Part shown: positions 35,586 to 48,002 of the stretch, one piece after another
Layout of the letters: each line of letters begins with the position of its first letter
Position numbering within the stretch: position 1 is the first letter of the stretch
Origin: Benincasa hispida
Lineage: Eukaryota > Streptophyta > Magnoliopsida > Cucurbitales > Cucurbitaceae
NCBI RefSeq assembly: GCF_009727055.1
Contig: NC_052359.1
Span: forward strand, 23,718,501-23,782,500
Length of the DNA stretch: 64,000 nt
Direction of reading: 5' to 3'
Program-made: the position numbers and the translations under genes
Notes under the pieces: model-generated
What the model was told of the DNA's origin: nothing
The model's database searches: none
Seen by the model: only the letters and a program-made list of their open reading frames with translations

Positions 35586-36437
35586 GATCTACACGAAAGG
35601 AGCAATGTCCCTAGGACATTGAGCAGGCAAGTAGGACAGCCTGCAGAGATGTGGATTGCACCCATTCAAGAAACGCATTTGTCGGTCCATATTTCAATAC
35701 TATGTTTAATGCTTTCTTAAATTCTTGTCTCTTTAAATTCTTGAATTTTGTCTTTACTTGCTTATTTAATTCGTTCTTAACTTTACGAATTGAATTCTTC
35801 ATTTATTTCCTTGGCATTTATTTCCGTATAGTCTTTAATTCTTTAAGCTTTTCTGTAATTAATGCGTTGAGCTTTAATGGTGAATGATTGAGTAATAAAA
35901 AAGATTTATTGCTGCAAGTCATTGCACTTGCGTTGATGTAATAATAAAATAAAATAAAAAGAAAATCAAACAATCAACAATGAGTACGCAAGGCAATAAT
36001 GGACGCATCTTGAACCAATAAGATACGCTTTGCGTTTACCCAACTCAACTGTATTGACTGAGGGGTGTGTTGCGCTTGTATATGTCCTTTTCTCGTCCTT
36101 AGCTAAATGCACTATGTTGAGGTATCCTTCAGAAATGTGTTTAGTTAAGGTGTGTTGCGAGGATGTATACGTTGTTACTCGACCTCTGCGAAGATGCTTT
36201 TGCGTTGGTAAGCACATTGCGTTAATCTTTATCTTGCGTCCATTCGAATAAAATATTAAAAGAATTCTTTTTGTAATTTGGGGAAGTCCAATCATTTCAT
36301 ATCCCAAAGTAATGATGACTCGACAGATGAAAGGACATTTTTTCTAAAATTCCATAAATGAGGAAAATCGATCGATGCGCCTCTTGAGTGTCTCGAGGCC
36401 TATCGCTGCAAAAATCTCGTTGAGCCCATTGCGACCC
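35586..36437 (+). other. B spacer between gag and ORF2
   Basis: Non-coding, T-rich then with GAGGGGTGTGTTGCG (36060) and a degenerate second unit (AAGGTGTGTTGCG near 36149). Homologous to 24651-25571 of A and to 46300-46900 of C. Confidence 0.7.
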
Positions 36438-36588
36438 AACCTATAAATAGGACCCTTACCTCATTTTGGAAAGGTTACCTCATCTTAGCAATCAGAAACC
36501 CTAGCGCCCTAGNAACCTATAAATAGGACCCTTACCTCATTTTGGAAAGGTTACCTCATCTTAGCAATCAGAAACCCTAGCGCCCTAG
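36438..36588 (+). promoter_or_regulatory. Candidate ORF2 promoter of B, duplicated around an N
   Basis: TATA box CTATAAATAG (36441-36450) and telo-box AAACCCTA (36496-36503) lie in a 75-bp block (36438-36512) repeated exactly at 36514-36588 on the other side of a single N (36513). The duplication looks like an unmerged contig overlap, so the true locus probably has one copy. Confidence 0.6.
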
Positions 36589-36651
36589 CATACAAACTTC
36601 CTTCTTCCCTAGCATTCCAGCGTTTTTCCAGTTCTTCCGAGCTTAGCTTCC

Positions 36652-39358
36652 ATGGCTGACCAAGCTTCCAACCAATCTGCTTCACCATCCACCTCTGCCC
36701 CTTACCAAGTAGCTAGGCAAGAGGCAGCATTTCTGGCTGCCAGTCGCAGGCTCGCCGCCCAAGCCCACACTGCCCCTAGAATCTTCGGGAGAACCTGGAG
36801 AAACCCCCTGGCCGTTAGACTTCCTCTGTTCAAAAGGGGAGGAAGCATTGAAAGCCTACCTATTCCAATACCTGCCGTCTCAACTGAGAGTGAAAGGAAG
36901 AGACGCGATGATACGGAGGTGTTTGGCAACATCCTGGGTAACCTGGAGCTAGGAGGTGGTCTACCTGAGGCAGGGGTTGTAAATCAACCACTGTCTACGG
37001 AAAAGAGGCAGTGGTGGTAACGGAACAACTGGTGGTGGCGGAGGCAGTGGTGATTGAAGAAGGACAAGAAAAAGAAGAGGAAGAGATTGTGGTGGAGGAG
37101 GCCAAGGAGGCTGAAGTTGCATTGTAAACCCCTGATGTTGCGTTGGAGGAGGTTGCAGGGGAGGCACGACCAGAAGTGGTTGAGATGAAAAAGAAGAAGA
37201 AGAAAAACAAAGGAAGGAAGGCTGGAGAGGCTGAATCTTCCCATCATTGCAAGGAGAAAAAGAATAAAGAGAAGAAGAATGATGATGAAGATGAGTAAGA
37301 GAAGAAGGAGAGGAAGAAGAAAGAGAAGGAAGAAAAAAGAATGCGTCGGCATGAAGAAAGATGCTTAAGAAAAGAAGAAGAAAAGAAGCAGAGGGCTGCG
37401 AGCCCTGAAAAGGATGGAGAATCAACCTTCGTGAGGGAGGATAGGGGGAAACGACACAGTTGATTGAGTCGGCGCAACTCGAAACAACACAAATGGTTGC
37501 AGCTGATGAAGGAGAAAAAGCAGAAGGGACCCTCATGATGTGGTGTTGCAAGGAGAATGCGCCGCAAGGGCTATTAACCCTCAAAGACTAATTATCAAAA
37601 TGGAAGAAACAGAAAGAAAAGGAAAAGAAGAGGAGGAGAAGCAAGAAAAGATGGAGAGGGGAAAGCTCATCATCGCAGTGGGAAATAGAAGAAGAAGATT
37701 GGAGTACGAAGAAATGTGAAGCAACAATGAGCTTGCAAGACTTGAAAAGATCTGGAGGCGCGAGGAGGAACAACGTCTGTTACTGGCCTTTGAGAAATTT
37801 GAAGAAGAATTTGCGAGAGAAGAACAAGAAGAAGAAGAAGGGAGAAGGAGAAAGGAAGAAGAGGAGAAGACATTGTTGGAAGAGAAGGAGAAAAAGCACG
37901 AAGCTAATTTGCAGAGCTTAATGAAGAAAAAGGGCAAAGAACTCGCAGAGCGCGAGAAGGAGGAACAACGAAAAGAGTGGGAGAAGAAACAAAAACAAGC
38001 AGCCCACCTTACATTGGTTATGGAAAAGGGCAAGGCAATTGCGGAGAGTAGCGAGCCTGCATCGACCAGGAAGCGTTCATAAAAAAGAAAAGAGAATGAT
38101 GACATGTTGATTAAGATGGGCTTCTATCTTGCGCCAACACCACTACTTGACCTCATCACAATTGTGATTGTGGAACATGGGTGGGACACATTCTGCCAGT
38201 GCCCATCCATTATTGTGCCTCAGGTAGTGCAGGACTTCTACTGCGGGCATCTACTTGGAAACAGGGATGCAGTGACCTTTAAAGGAGAAATAGTATCCTT
38301 TAGCGAAAGGGACATCAACGAAATATATCAAATGAAAGACAACACTGGTGCACCAAGGAATAAAATTATTGATGATCGCACGGAACAAAAAATGGAAGAC
38401 GTGCTGAAGATATTAATGCAACTGGGCACGAAGTGGTCGGTTTCGCTCAAAGGCATCTGCACCCTGGAGGCCAAGTCTTTGCTTCTGGAGGGAAGGCTCT
38501 GGGTTTACCTGGTAAAGAAGCGACTGATCCCAACAACGCATGACAAAACTGTATCAAGGGATCGGGTCATGGCCGCATACAACATCGCATGCGGCATTCC
38601 TATTGATGTAGGGCAGTTGATCACAAGGCAGATCATATCATTAGTGGGGCATATCCGAGGGCAGTACTTCTTCCCACGGATTGTTTCAAGTCTGTGCCTG
38701 TCTATGAGCGTAGGCATTGATGAGGAGCCCATGCCAGAGGTTCACGACCTCATCAACATAAAAATCTTGAGGCTGCTTCTCAATGACTCTCCACATAGCC
38801 CCGACCTGCCAGCAAAGAGGCCCGCGATCGATTTGAATGCGCCGCAAGAACCCAGGCCAAAAAGATGATGCAAAGAAGATAAGGGAAAAGAAAGAGTTCA
38901 AGAGTCACCAGCGCAAGATCTAGACCCTGCAAACCCTCTTCCCTTAGTCATTTGCCCTTCAAGTCCTCCTAGCTCACCCGTCCAACCTTTTTCTCCACTT
39001 TACAAACATTTTACCAATCTCTTCCTTGTCCCAACCTTCTAATCTATTTACCTAGCAGCCCTACCTTCACCATCAGCAGCATCACCGCAACCCACCATTC
39101 TACTGCTCAAGTTAATGACCCACACGATTTTGGTGAAGACACCTCTACCCAACCCCAAAACGATGCTGGCGAGATATCGCAGGCACAACCCTCCATCACT
39201 TCCATGGCTACTGAGTTAGCGGAAATGAGATCCCTCTTCTCCCAACAACAAAAACTTTTCTCTCAACAACAACACTTCTTCAACCAAAGATTTGAAGTGG
39301 TAATGGAGCAGATTGATGATATTAAACACAGTGTTGCCATATCCAGAGAGAGACGTTG
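36652..39358 (+). pseudogene. B ORF2, with intact C-terminal domain
   Basis: ATG in CTTCCATGGCTG opens MADQASNQSASPS and LAAQAHTAPRIFGRTWRNP. The first piece ends at 37020 by frameshift. Charged segments follow in changing frames with stops (KKKKKNKGRK near 37200; ELAEREKEEQRKEW near 37950). The last 254 residues (38104-38868) are open: GWDTFCQCP, VVQDFYCGHL, VSFSERDINEIYQM, LWVYLVKKRLIPTTHD, IACGIPIDVGQLI, FFPRIVSSLC. This layout matches the plant transposon protein domain (PF20167 as recalled). A Gln-rich tail (FSQQQKLFSQQQ, 39235-39290) ends at TGA 39358. Despite the family name no DNA-transposase catalytic motif is visible. The role is unknown; a structural or env-position accessory protein is possible. 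Confidence 0.8.
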
Positions 39359-40635
39359 ATCAACATGCAGCGCAACATTTATAAAGTCCATATGCACCAG
39401 AGACTGATTGCGGAGCGTAATCAAGAGTACTTCAACTTTCTCACCGCATATCTTCATGGTCCGATGGTGCCCCTACATCTCCTGCAACACTTAAAGTTTG
39501 AAGAAGCTCCTTCTGCACTCTGCACCACCTCAAAATCCACCTCCAGACCCACCAGCTCCTCAGCAATAATCCTCCTATATATATTTTTTTTCTATGCGAC
39601 CATTATATATTCTTTTAAATTCATTTATTCTTTTATGAGTTAATCGAATTCTTTGATTCTTGTACAGGCACAAATTCTGTATTGCATTAATTTGTAATTA
39701 ATTGTATACTTTGTTAATATTCAATACAATTACATATTCACTCCATTTTTGCCTGTGCCTTTTTCTTTATCATCCTTTGTCAGTACTTGCGATGTTCTGA
39801 ATCTTTTACTTTTGTGTTCTTCATTGTGTTGCTATGATGTAATATATGTTTATACTTAGGAACATTTCTCATACTTTGTAAATTCTGACTAACACTTAGT
39901 TCATTCTTAGCTTAGCAGTACTTTACCTTTTATCTTTCAAAGTTTTGTTTAAACCTTCTTTTTAAAATTTTATTCTAAGTGTTTGTCTAGTCTATCCAAA
40001 CAACGCAATAAGGATCTTGCTCATCTTTAAATTTGGGGGTGGGGAAGGTCTGAGCAGATAAGATCAGAATATGCAGTATTTAAGAAAATGCGTTCATTTT
40101 CAGTAAAAAAAAAAAAAAAGTTCATACAACGCTCCAATGTCAGCGCAAGGGAAATCCTTAAAAATATTTCCAACCTAATAAGAGTTTAGTTGTGAAAGGA
40201 GCCTGCTCGTAGTCGAATGTTCGTATGACACTCGTAGAAGCAAGCCAAAACAAAGGTGGGTTTCCAAGAGCAATGCAATATGAAAAAAAAAGAGAGAAAA
40301 ATAAATGCAAGAGACAACTCCTCTGAATATCATGAGTTAAAAATAAATGCAAGAGATACGTTTTGACCACTGTATGTAGATATATCGAGTTGTTTTGACA
40401 AAGAAGAGATAAACATTCTATTTTTAAAACTAGAAACGAATTTTTGAGCAGAAATTTGTTATATAGAAGAATAAAGTAGGGCTTGTTAAGAATTAACAAG
40501 GATAGGAAGAAATTGTGATGTTAAGTAATGTGCCTAAGTGTAACATTTGGAGCAACCAATCGACGCAAAAATATAGGATACGAATTAAGCTTTATTGCCT
40601 TAGTAGAAGATATGCTTGAGGATAAGCATATATCT
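39359..40635 (+). other. B 3' untranslated region
   Basis: Non-coding, A/T-rich. A second purine tract TAAATTTGGGGGTGGGG lies at 40028-40044, 0.6 kb before the terminal one. One copy of the repeat that is paired in C, O and D lies at 40208-40254. The hairpin GATATGCTTG-AGGA-TAAGCATATATC precedes the terminal tract (40612-40633). Confidence 0.7.
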
Positions 40636-40648
40636 AAATTTGGGGGTG
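40636..40648 (+). promoter_or_regulatory. B polypurine tract
   Basis: AAATTTGGGGGTG, abutting TGATAACTTG of the 3' LTR. Confidence 0.88.
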
Positions 40649-42070
40649 TGATAACTTGTAGAAATACAAGTTATTTATACTGCCTTATCTAGATATTGCG
40701 GCCAAAAGAGAATAAATATGCATCAATTGTATGAAAATTAGCTTCGAAATACAATAATTATAAATCATCGCAAATACACCCACCAACATCATTAAGATGG
40801 AAGAATAGGAGATTTCTACTCTGTTTTGCAGAAAACCAAGTCACCGCTTGCGATCAAGGCTCAAGATAAACTGACCAACGTATCTCTGTCACATTGCGCC
40901 CGTCAATCCACAATAAAAAGACGATTAACTCAATGAAAGCGCAATGCGACTGTCGATCCGGAGCTGATTTCAACTGCATGCGGTAATGAAAAAACAACAC
41001 CGCATGCGAACACTCGATCGAAAGATGCAACTCAGCAATGCAAAAGCAAGGGATTGTGACATGTGTACAGCTAACAGTTGTGTAGATTTGATGGTCCGAT
41101 TGCATAACAGAAGGAATAATATCCCTTCATCTTCGAAATTTCCATAACAAAAGTGGGGACCACAAGGCCGGAGTCAAAGATCTTCACCCATAAATACCCC
41201 ATAGAATTCATAGAAAAAAGGATGGCTACTGGATACGAGGCGAATTAATATTAGGTCATTGAGTGAAAGGCTGAGCTGAGTGTTAAACTGAAGAAATCCG
41301 GGAAGAAGAAGAGACAAGACCGAGAGGTGAGTCTCAGTGTTAATCTGCCAGATCCCCGTTGCAAAGCTCTATACTCAGATCCCTACTACCGGTGGAGCAA
41401 GCCTCAGAGGGAAGCTCATCCTTCCACACGATCCATCTATTCCAACAAGCAAGTCTCCATCCAAATCGGTGCCGAGACGTTGGCACTTGATTGTATTTGT
41501 TTCTATCTCTTTTCATCATTGTATTTCATCTTCTTTACCCCTTCATTCACACATCATGTATCAGACGCTAAATAGATATATTGAATGTCTTGATCGCTTT
41601 CATTACCACTTCTCTATTATTTCTGTTTCTCCATTTATCGCTTTCTTCATGAAGTGTTCTTAATCCCTTGTAGTTAATATGGATTAAAAAAGTTCTGAAT
41701 CGGTGTTAAAGAGATAATTACGTTTAGCTAAGGCATGCTAGACGGCATCTTCACCTGTGAGAGCAGAAGTGAAGATGCCATTCTGATATGTCGATAGAAG
41801 GTCAGAAGAATGCGTTAACTAGAGCGAGTAGTACTTCCAGAGATGGAAACAACCTTGCGTTCATTACGTTCATCCCTGTTTCACGACAGAGATGTGGGAA
41901 CACGGCCGATCACCGAGAGGTGTACGCCAAGGGAAAAACGGAACCGTGTTTATCACTTTAACGCAATTAAGGAACTTTCGATGTTTATATTAGTTATGTT
42001 TCTCTTTCTGTTTCATACATAAGACTTGCATCGAATTACATTATCTGTGTATAATCTTCACAGCTAGCCT

Positions 42071-42075
42071 TGACT
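42071..42075. repeat. Target duplication TGACT of the 42076 solo LTR
   Basis: TGACT here and at 44884-44888. The empty-site equivalent is visible in the B 5' LTR at 33645 (CCTTGACCTCAGTATC). Confidence 0.95.
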
Positions 42076-44883
42076 TGTCACACCCTGCCCGGACCACCTT
42101 CTTAGCCTAGAGAAGGGCATGACTGCAACTGTTATCAACCTTTTTAGCTGACAATTACTGCCTAATAACTTTGTGGAATAACTCTGATACCAAAATATAA
42201 CTTATATACAACAGAATATCTTTAGGCCAAAATTTATTAATTTAGAAGCATAACATATTTAGAGTCGTTTACAACACTAGATTCACAAGTCCCAAAACCC
42301 ACAAACCCTAGTCCCTATATGAACAATAGTAAATGTGTACAATATTAACAGTAAACCACCTAAACCGATGGGTTACAAATCTCTTATTCCTTTAGTAGCA
42401 GAGCAGATGCAGAGCTATCTTTAGAGGATTTGACCGCTACCTGTGGGGGGGGGGTGAAGAAAACATTTGAAAATGGGGTGAGCTTGCGCCCAGTGAGTGA
42501 CTTAAGGAAGATAATTGATTCTCATACAAAATCTCAATAAAGAGTTTAACTGAAATATAAGCTTCTACAGTACTTGTACTGCAATATAAACATTTTCCAA
42601 GTATAGAACATATTAAAGCTGTTTTAATCATAAAACAGTAAAACTATTTCTCAGTTGAGGATAACCCTACTGTGGGTAAAACAATCCCAACACCAACTAC
42701 TAGTCAAGAGAGAACCCTTTTGCTCAATCTCTGACTCTACCTACGTGCACGTGGCCATACTAAGTACCGTCATACCTTAGGTACTTCTGTTCAGATACCT
42801 TCTCAAACGTCCTTCAGTACAACTAGATACCTTCTCAAATGTCCTTCAGTATCTAGTTGGGCGAATACCTTCTCAAATGTCATTCGGTATCGCATTTTAA
42901 GTAAAACTAGTCAAAAATGACTTTTTTTTTTTAAAGCATGTAAAGTATAACACATATAAAAACATGGATTTAAAGGTACTAATGCATGCTGAGTATATTT
43001 AACACATATAAATCACTTTTCAACAATTTCTCACACATGCATGCGTTTAAAACATAACTCATGGTTTGCTTGGAAATCACTTTGTAAAACTAGCTGGCAT
43101 GAGAATAATCATCTTTAAAACATGCTTTCTATAACACTTTATAGTCAAACATTTTAAGAAAATGTTTTAGTCAAAACGTTTTAGCCAATTGGTTAGGAGC
43201 TTTTCACTCTAGTAGCTCCCTTTTCTACCTCGTGCTCTCTTTTCACCCCTAGAATCTAGATTCAACTTACAGCTTAGATTACTCATAGTTCTAAACCTTA
43301 TTTTGAGATACTTCCTTCTACAAACATATTCTAAAATGTCTCAGGAAGCGTACCCTAAAATATGAGCTCAGAAATCCTTGTGGTTTGGCCGAAATAACAG
43401 AATCTTCAAGTCTAGCCCAAACTGATCCGACAGCCTGACCCTTCTGTCTTCTTTTCAGCTTTCAGCCCGATCCCTTTGGTATTTTCTTCCAGAAGACCTA
43501 CCCTGGAAACTAGACGTTTAGAGATTTCAGGTGGCTTTAAAATCACTCCAAACGCACGAGTAAATTAGGAGAACTCTTCATCCCAAGTTGATACGTCCTC
43601 CTCAGACCTCACTGTCCAATGCGTAATCTATGTCTAACGCATGGATTTGGCTCCGACGCAAGGTTTGCTCACTCTCTCACTCTTTTTACGGTATTTCTGA
43701 ATTTTGAACTAAAAATGAAGTCTCATGGTTCTATTTATAGGTGTCCAAACCTTCTCTGGAGGTGACACCACCTACTTGGCTGCATGGCCAAGTGTCTTCT
43801 TCTCATCCCATCCACGCAATGCTGTGGTCATCGCAAGCTAAGTGTCTTCTTCCCACGTTGCCAATGCATGGGCCTCCAATCTGATGCCACCACCTCAAAT
43901 TCTTAAGGCTTAAGGCTTTTCTCCAATCCTGATGATTTCATCCTTGTATGCGTCCAACTCTTGGTTGCTCAACGCCTAGTCCATAAGCAACGCATAGCCT
44001 CTACTCAACGCATAGCAAGCCAATTCACTAACATGACAATTCAACTTAGCCATCGCAAGGAGCTAATCATCATCAACGCATAGGGTGACCGTCCATTCTT
44101 GATGCATGGCTCACTCGCACGGCTTACTTGGCATGGGTGCATGGTGCTGGCCACCAATGCATAGCCACGCTGCATAGGCTGGCCGCTCGTCACATGGGCG
44201 TGCTTGGCCGCATGGGCTGCACGAGGTGTCTTGATGCTTGGCCGGGTGCTTAGGTGCATGGGCGTGCTACTTCGACGAATGGGTGTTCGGCATGTGCTGG
44301 CCATCGCTCGCTCGCTCGCATGGGCGCATGGCATAGGCTGCACACTTGAGTCATGGCAGGGAACCTCGACGCTCGACATGGCTGCTTGGCAGGGTGCTCA
44401 CTACATGGGCATGGCCACTCGGCAGTGCGCTCAATGCATGGGCGTGGCTGCTCGACAGTGCGCTCAACGCACGGGCGTATCCACTCGACGCATGCGTCCG
44501 ACCGAGGTTGCTCGATGCATGGCCTGGGCGCCGACCGAGGCTGTTTGACGTTTGGCCTGTGTGCTGGCCGAGGCTGCATGACGCATGGCTGTCTTTCCAT
44601 GCATGCCTCGCCCACCCATGTGCCTTCTAACGCGTTATCTTCTTTTTCCTTCTTCAGCTGCATGCCTTCACCAACAACTCTTCCAACACATCAACACCAC
44701 TCTAACACACAAAATTCTATACTGAGCCAAATTTCCAAAAAGTTAACCTTCCAAATTTCCTCTTTCTTCTAATTTCCATTCTTTTCTCTACCATTTCACC
44801 CTAGTTTCCACATCAACCTACTCATCACACTAATCTCAACAGGGAACATACTCAAGTAGAGAAATTGTGATTCGGGGATCACA
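42076..44883 (-). mobile_element. Solo LTR of the T family inside B's 3' LTR
   Basis: 2808 bp, plus strand TGTCACACCCTG...GGGATCACA, perfect 5-bp duplication. TATA box (minus TATAAATAG) near 43732. A GC-rich GCATGG/GGGCG array at about 44080-44600 gives spurious Ala/His/Arg-rich frames. It is closer in layout to T's LTR than the other solo copies (GATACCTTCTCAAA units at 42790-42890). Confidence 0.93.
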
Positions 44884-45253
44884 TGACTTCAGTATCTTGT
44901 AACATGAAGCCTGTATCTTGTCCCATCTTAGCTTAGGTTTATTTCACTTTATTTTATTATCGCATTTTTACTGCTTTCCTTTACTTTATCACAATTTTTA
45001 TATACTTGCACAAACTATACTTTTATTAAATTGAAAAACTTGGTCACATGTATCATAAACATAATGCAATAACCTCAAACAATCCCTGTATTCGACCTCG
45101 GATCACACCGAGAAACTTGCGGTGGAATTATACTTGGTTCCAACGCATAGCATAATATAAGAACATCTATTACTAACGCATATCTAGAAGTAGTATTGCA
45201 TGAGTTATGTAAAGTCATATCATCGCATACACATCGTGTTCAAAACCTAGTCA

Positions 45254-46919
45254 TATATTTTTGCATCGATTGGCTGCTCTGAATGTTACACTTAGGCACA
45301 TTTCTTAATAACACAATTTCCTTCTATCCTTGATAATTCTGAACAAAGCCCTACTTTATTCTTCTATATAACAAAATTCTGCTCAAAGATGCTTTTCTAG
45401 TTTTTAAAATAGAGTGCTTATCTCTTCTTTGTCAAACCAACTTGATATATCTATATGCAGTGGCCAAACTTTGCATCATTTATTAGAGACTGTTGGTCAT
45501 GCTTACACTGTTCGTTTTGGTTTGTTCCCACGGGTGTCATGTGAACAACCAACTACGGTTGTGTGCCAATTTCAACTTTAACTCATGATACTCAGAGGAG
45601 TTGTCTTTTACACTCTTTTATTTTCTTTTATAATTTTTTTTTTCATATTGCGTTGTTCTTGGAAACCCACCTTCATTTTGGCTTGCTCTTACGGGTGTCA
45701 TTCGAACATCCAACTACGAGCAGGCTCCTTTCACAACTAAACTCTTATTAGGTTGGGAACATTTTTGAAGTTTTCCCTAGCGCTGACATTGGAGTTTGGC
45801 ATTTTTTTTTATGGAATTGAATATATTTACTTGAAGATCGCATATTCTTGATCTTATCTACTCAGACCTTCTCCTCCCCCAAATTTAAAGTTGAGCAAGG
45901 TCCTCATTGCGTTGTTTGGATAGACTAGACAAACAGTTAGAATAAAAATTTCAAAAAGAAGGTTTGAGCAGAATTTTGAAAGATAAAAGGTAAAGTACTA
46001 CTAAACGAAGAATTAACTAAGTGTTAGTCAAAATTTACAAAGTATGGGAAATGTTTCTAAGTATAAACATATATTATATCATGGCAGTGCAATGAATAAC
46101 GCAAAAGTAAAATATCAGAACATCGCAAATATTGACAAAGGATGATAAAGAAAAATGCACAGGCAAAAAGAAGAGAATATTTACTTTGATTGTATTGAAT
46201 ATTAACAAAGTATACAAACAATGAAAAATTAACGCAATACAAAAATTGTTGCCTATACAAAGAATCAAAGAATTGAGATTTTTTTTTTAAAAAATTTGAT
46301 TCAGATGGGTGCACGCTAAAAATTAACATCGCACTTCTATTAATGCAAATACATTTTTGTTGAGGACGGGCAACAACACATGCACTCTCGCAACACACCC
46401 CTTAATTCAATGCATTTCTTGAGGATTGGGTGCACGTTATTTCTACCAGCGTAACACTACCTCAACATTGTGCCTTTTCACTAAGGACAGGCAAAGAACA
46501 CATACGCGCGCAACACACCCTTCAACTCTCCTGTTAACACACAATGAACCCGTCATTACGTTACATACCAATTTTTCTTCTTTTTAAGTCATCAAAATGC
46601 GAGTTGAAAAGACTTTGCGGTGTCTTAATGTTTCATCCAATCATTCACAGTAATTAAAGAACAACGCTACTAATGTATACAAATTAAAGGAATTTAAACA
46701 TGACATGAAAAATGAAATTGAAGAGAATTACAGAAAGCATTCAATGCTACTCCTAAAAAATAGTAAATAACGAAATTTAGAAAGTAGTAAAAGAAAATTG
46801 TAAAGAAAGCATGTAAACATAAATAGGGATGCTGATTGAAAGAAGTTCTCAAAATTACCGCAATCGCTTCCCCCACAAGGGGTTTAATCATGCTTTCCCA
46901 AGTCAATGGTATCCATGCA
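45254..46919 (-). other. C 3' untranslated region
   Basis: The 48-bp repeat occurs twice (45511-45558, 45672-45720). A minus-strand purine tract AAATTTGGGGGAGG lies near 45873-45886. The GTGTTGCG/CCCGTCCT subrepeats lie near 46365-46400 and 46480-46525. Between the subrepeats and sequence matching B at 39650 there is no ORF2 or promoter: the two flanks join near 46280-46310. Confidence 0.75.
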
Positions 46920-47990
46920 TCACTTGAAGTTTCCTCCATAGTACGGTTTAATCCGTTGACCATTGACTTTAAACATGTTGTTCCCATCTAAAGTTGTTAG
47001 TTCCACTACGCCGTGAGGAAAGATAGTCTTGATTTTGAATGGCCCAGACCAGCGAGATTTCAACTTTCCTGGGAACAACCTCAATCGAACGTTAAATAGT
47101 AATACCTGTTGACCTTCGGTGAATGCTCGATCATTTTTGCAGTCATCATGCCACTTTTTGGTTTTCTCCATATAAATATTAGCATTTTCATAGGCGTCCC
47201 TTCACCATTCGACCAACTGATTCAGTTGCAACTTCCGGACTTTTCCTGCACTTGCTAAATCAAACTTTAGCTTCTTGCATGCGCACATCGCCTTATACTC
47301 TAACTCAAGCTGCAGATGACAAGCTTTTCCAAAGACTAGGGCATACGGGGACATGCCAATTGGTGTTTTATAGTCAACAGGTCGGCAATTATGCGATTGA
47401 TAAAGTGAGAGCCCTCATCGTTGATAAGGCCCGTGGCATCCCATATCGAGCAAAAATATTCTTCTTAAGAAACTTCGCCACTGTGGCTGCATCATTCTTG
47501 GCACATGCGATAGCCTCAACCTATTTTGATACATAATCAACCGCAACTAGGATATAGTGATGATCTTCTGATGGTGGAAATGAGCCCATGAAGTCAATTC
47601 CCCAAACATCAAATAATTCCACTTCTAAGATTGATGTCAATGGCATTTCATTTCTCTTTGACATATTCCCCGTTCTCTAACATCCGTCACATTGCACAAT
47701 GTGGGCTTGGGCATCCTTGAATAGTGTTGGCCAGAAATAGCCACACTATAGAACCTTTGCGACAGTCCGCTGCCCCCCAAAGTGTCCTCTGTAAGGGGAC
47801 TCATGACACATCTCCAAAATGTGCTTGACTTTGTGCTCAGGAATGCATCGACGTAATATATGGTAAGGACCAAGTCGATATAGGAATGGGTCATCCCAGA
47901 AATAAAATTTGACATCACATCATGCCTTAGCTTCTTCTTCTCCTGATAAGTATAGTCATCTGGTATTTGACCGCAAACAATGAAATTCAC
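46920..47990 (-). pseudogene. C integrase, heavily mutated
   Basis: Minus strand: a PDDYTYQEKKKL start, HILEMCHESPYRGHFGGQRT (zinc region) and [16 protein letters not shown] (first catalytic Asp, about 47605) are readable across several frames. A run of stops around 47200-47530 covers the rest of the core. The C-terminal 83 residues (47171-46920) are open: KKWHDDCKN, GQQVLLFNVRLRLFPGKLKSRWSGPF and a terminal KPYYGGNFK, typical of Athila. The enzyme would be inactive. Confidence 0.85.
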
Positions 47991-48002
47991 GATGTCTGCA
48001 TA

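Larger units (their letters stand above)
32218..45253 (+). mobile_element. Element B: Athila-like, gag plus ORF2, no pol
   Basis: Full order: 5' LTR 32218-34037, Asp primer site, gag, spacer, internal promoter, ORF2, 3' UTR, polypurine tract, 3' LTR 40649-45253 (split by a solo LTR). No pol motifs. Left flank CATGT and right flank TATAT do not match, and the 3' LTR lacks the last bases of the 5' LTR, so at least one end is rearranged. Confidence 0.85.
40649..45253 (+). mobile_element. B 3' LTR, split by a solo LTR
   Basis: Parts 40649-42075 and 44889-45253. Without the insert and one duplication copy it is 1792 bp, close to the 1820-bp 5' LTR. Start hairpin perfect, inverted GCATGCGGT/ACCGCATGC pair near 40975-41005, TATA-like CATAAATA near 41190, CATCTTCAC hairpin near 41746. 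It ends CCTAGTCA, lacking the final TCA of the 5' LTR, and runs straight into C's 3' UTR. Confidence 0.85.

Noticed and set aside
36961..38105. Minus-strand frames of 207 and 174 residues, Ser/Phe/Leu-rich
   Set aside because: Antisense shadow of B ORF2, same reason.
38104..38868. 254-residue ORF2 end considered as a DNA transposase
   Set aside because: The similar domain carries a transposon name, but no DDE/DDD catalytic pattern or terminal inverted repeats are visible.
44041..44772. Arg/Ala/His-rich frames on both strands, up to 139 residues
   Set aside because: GC-rich simple array within a solo LTR flanked by perfect target duplications.
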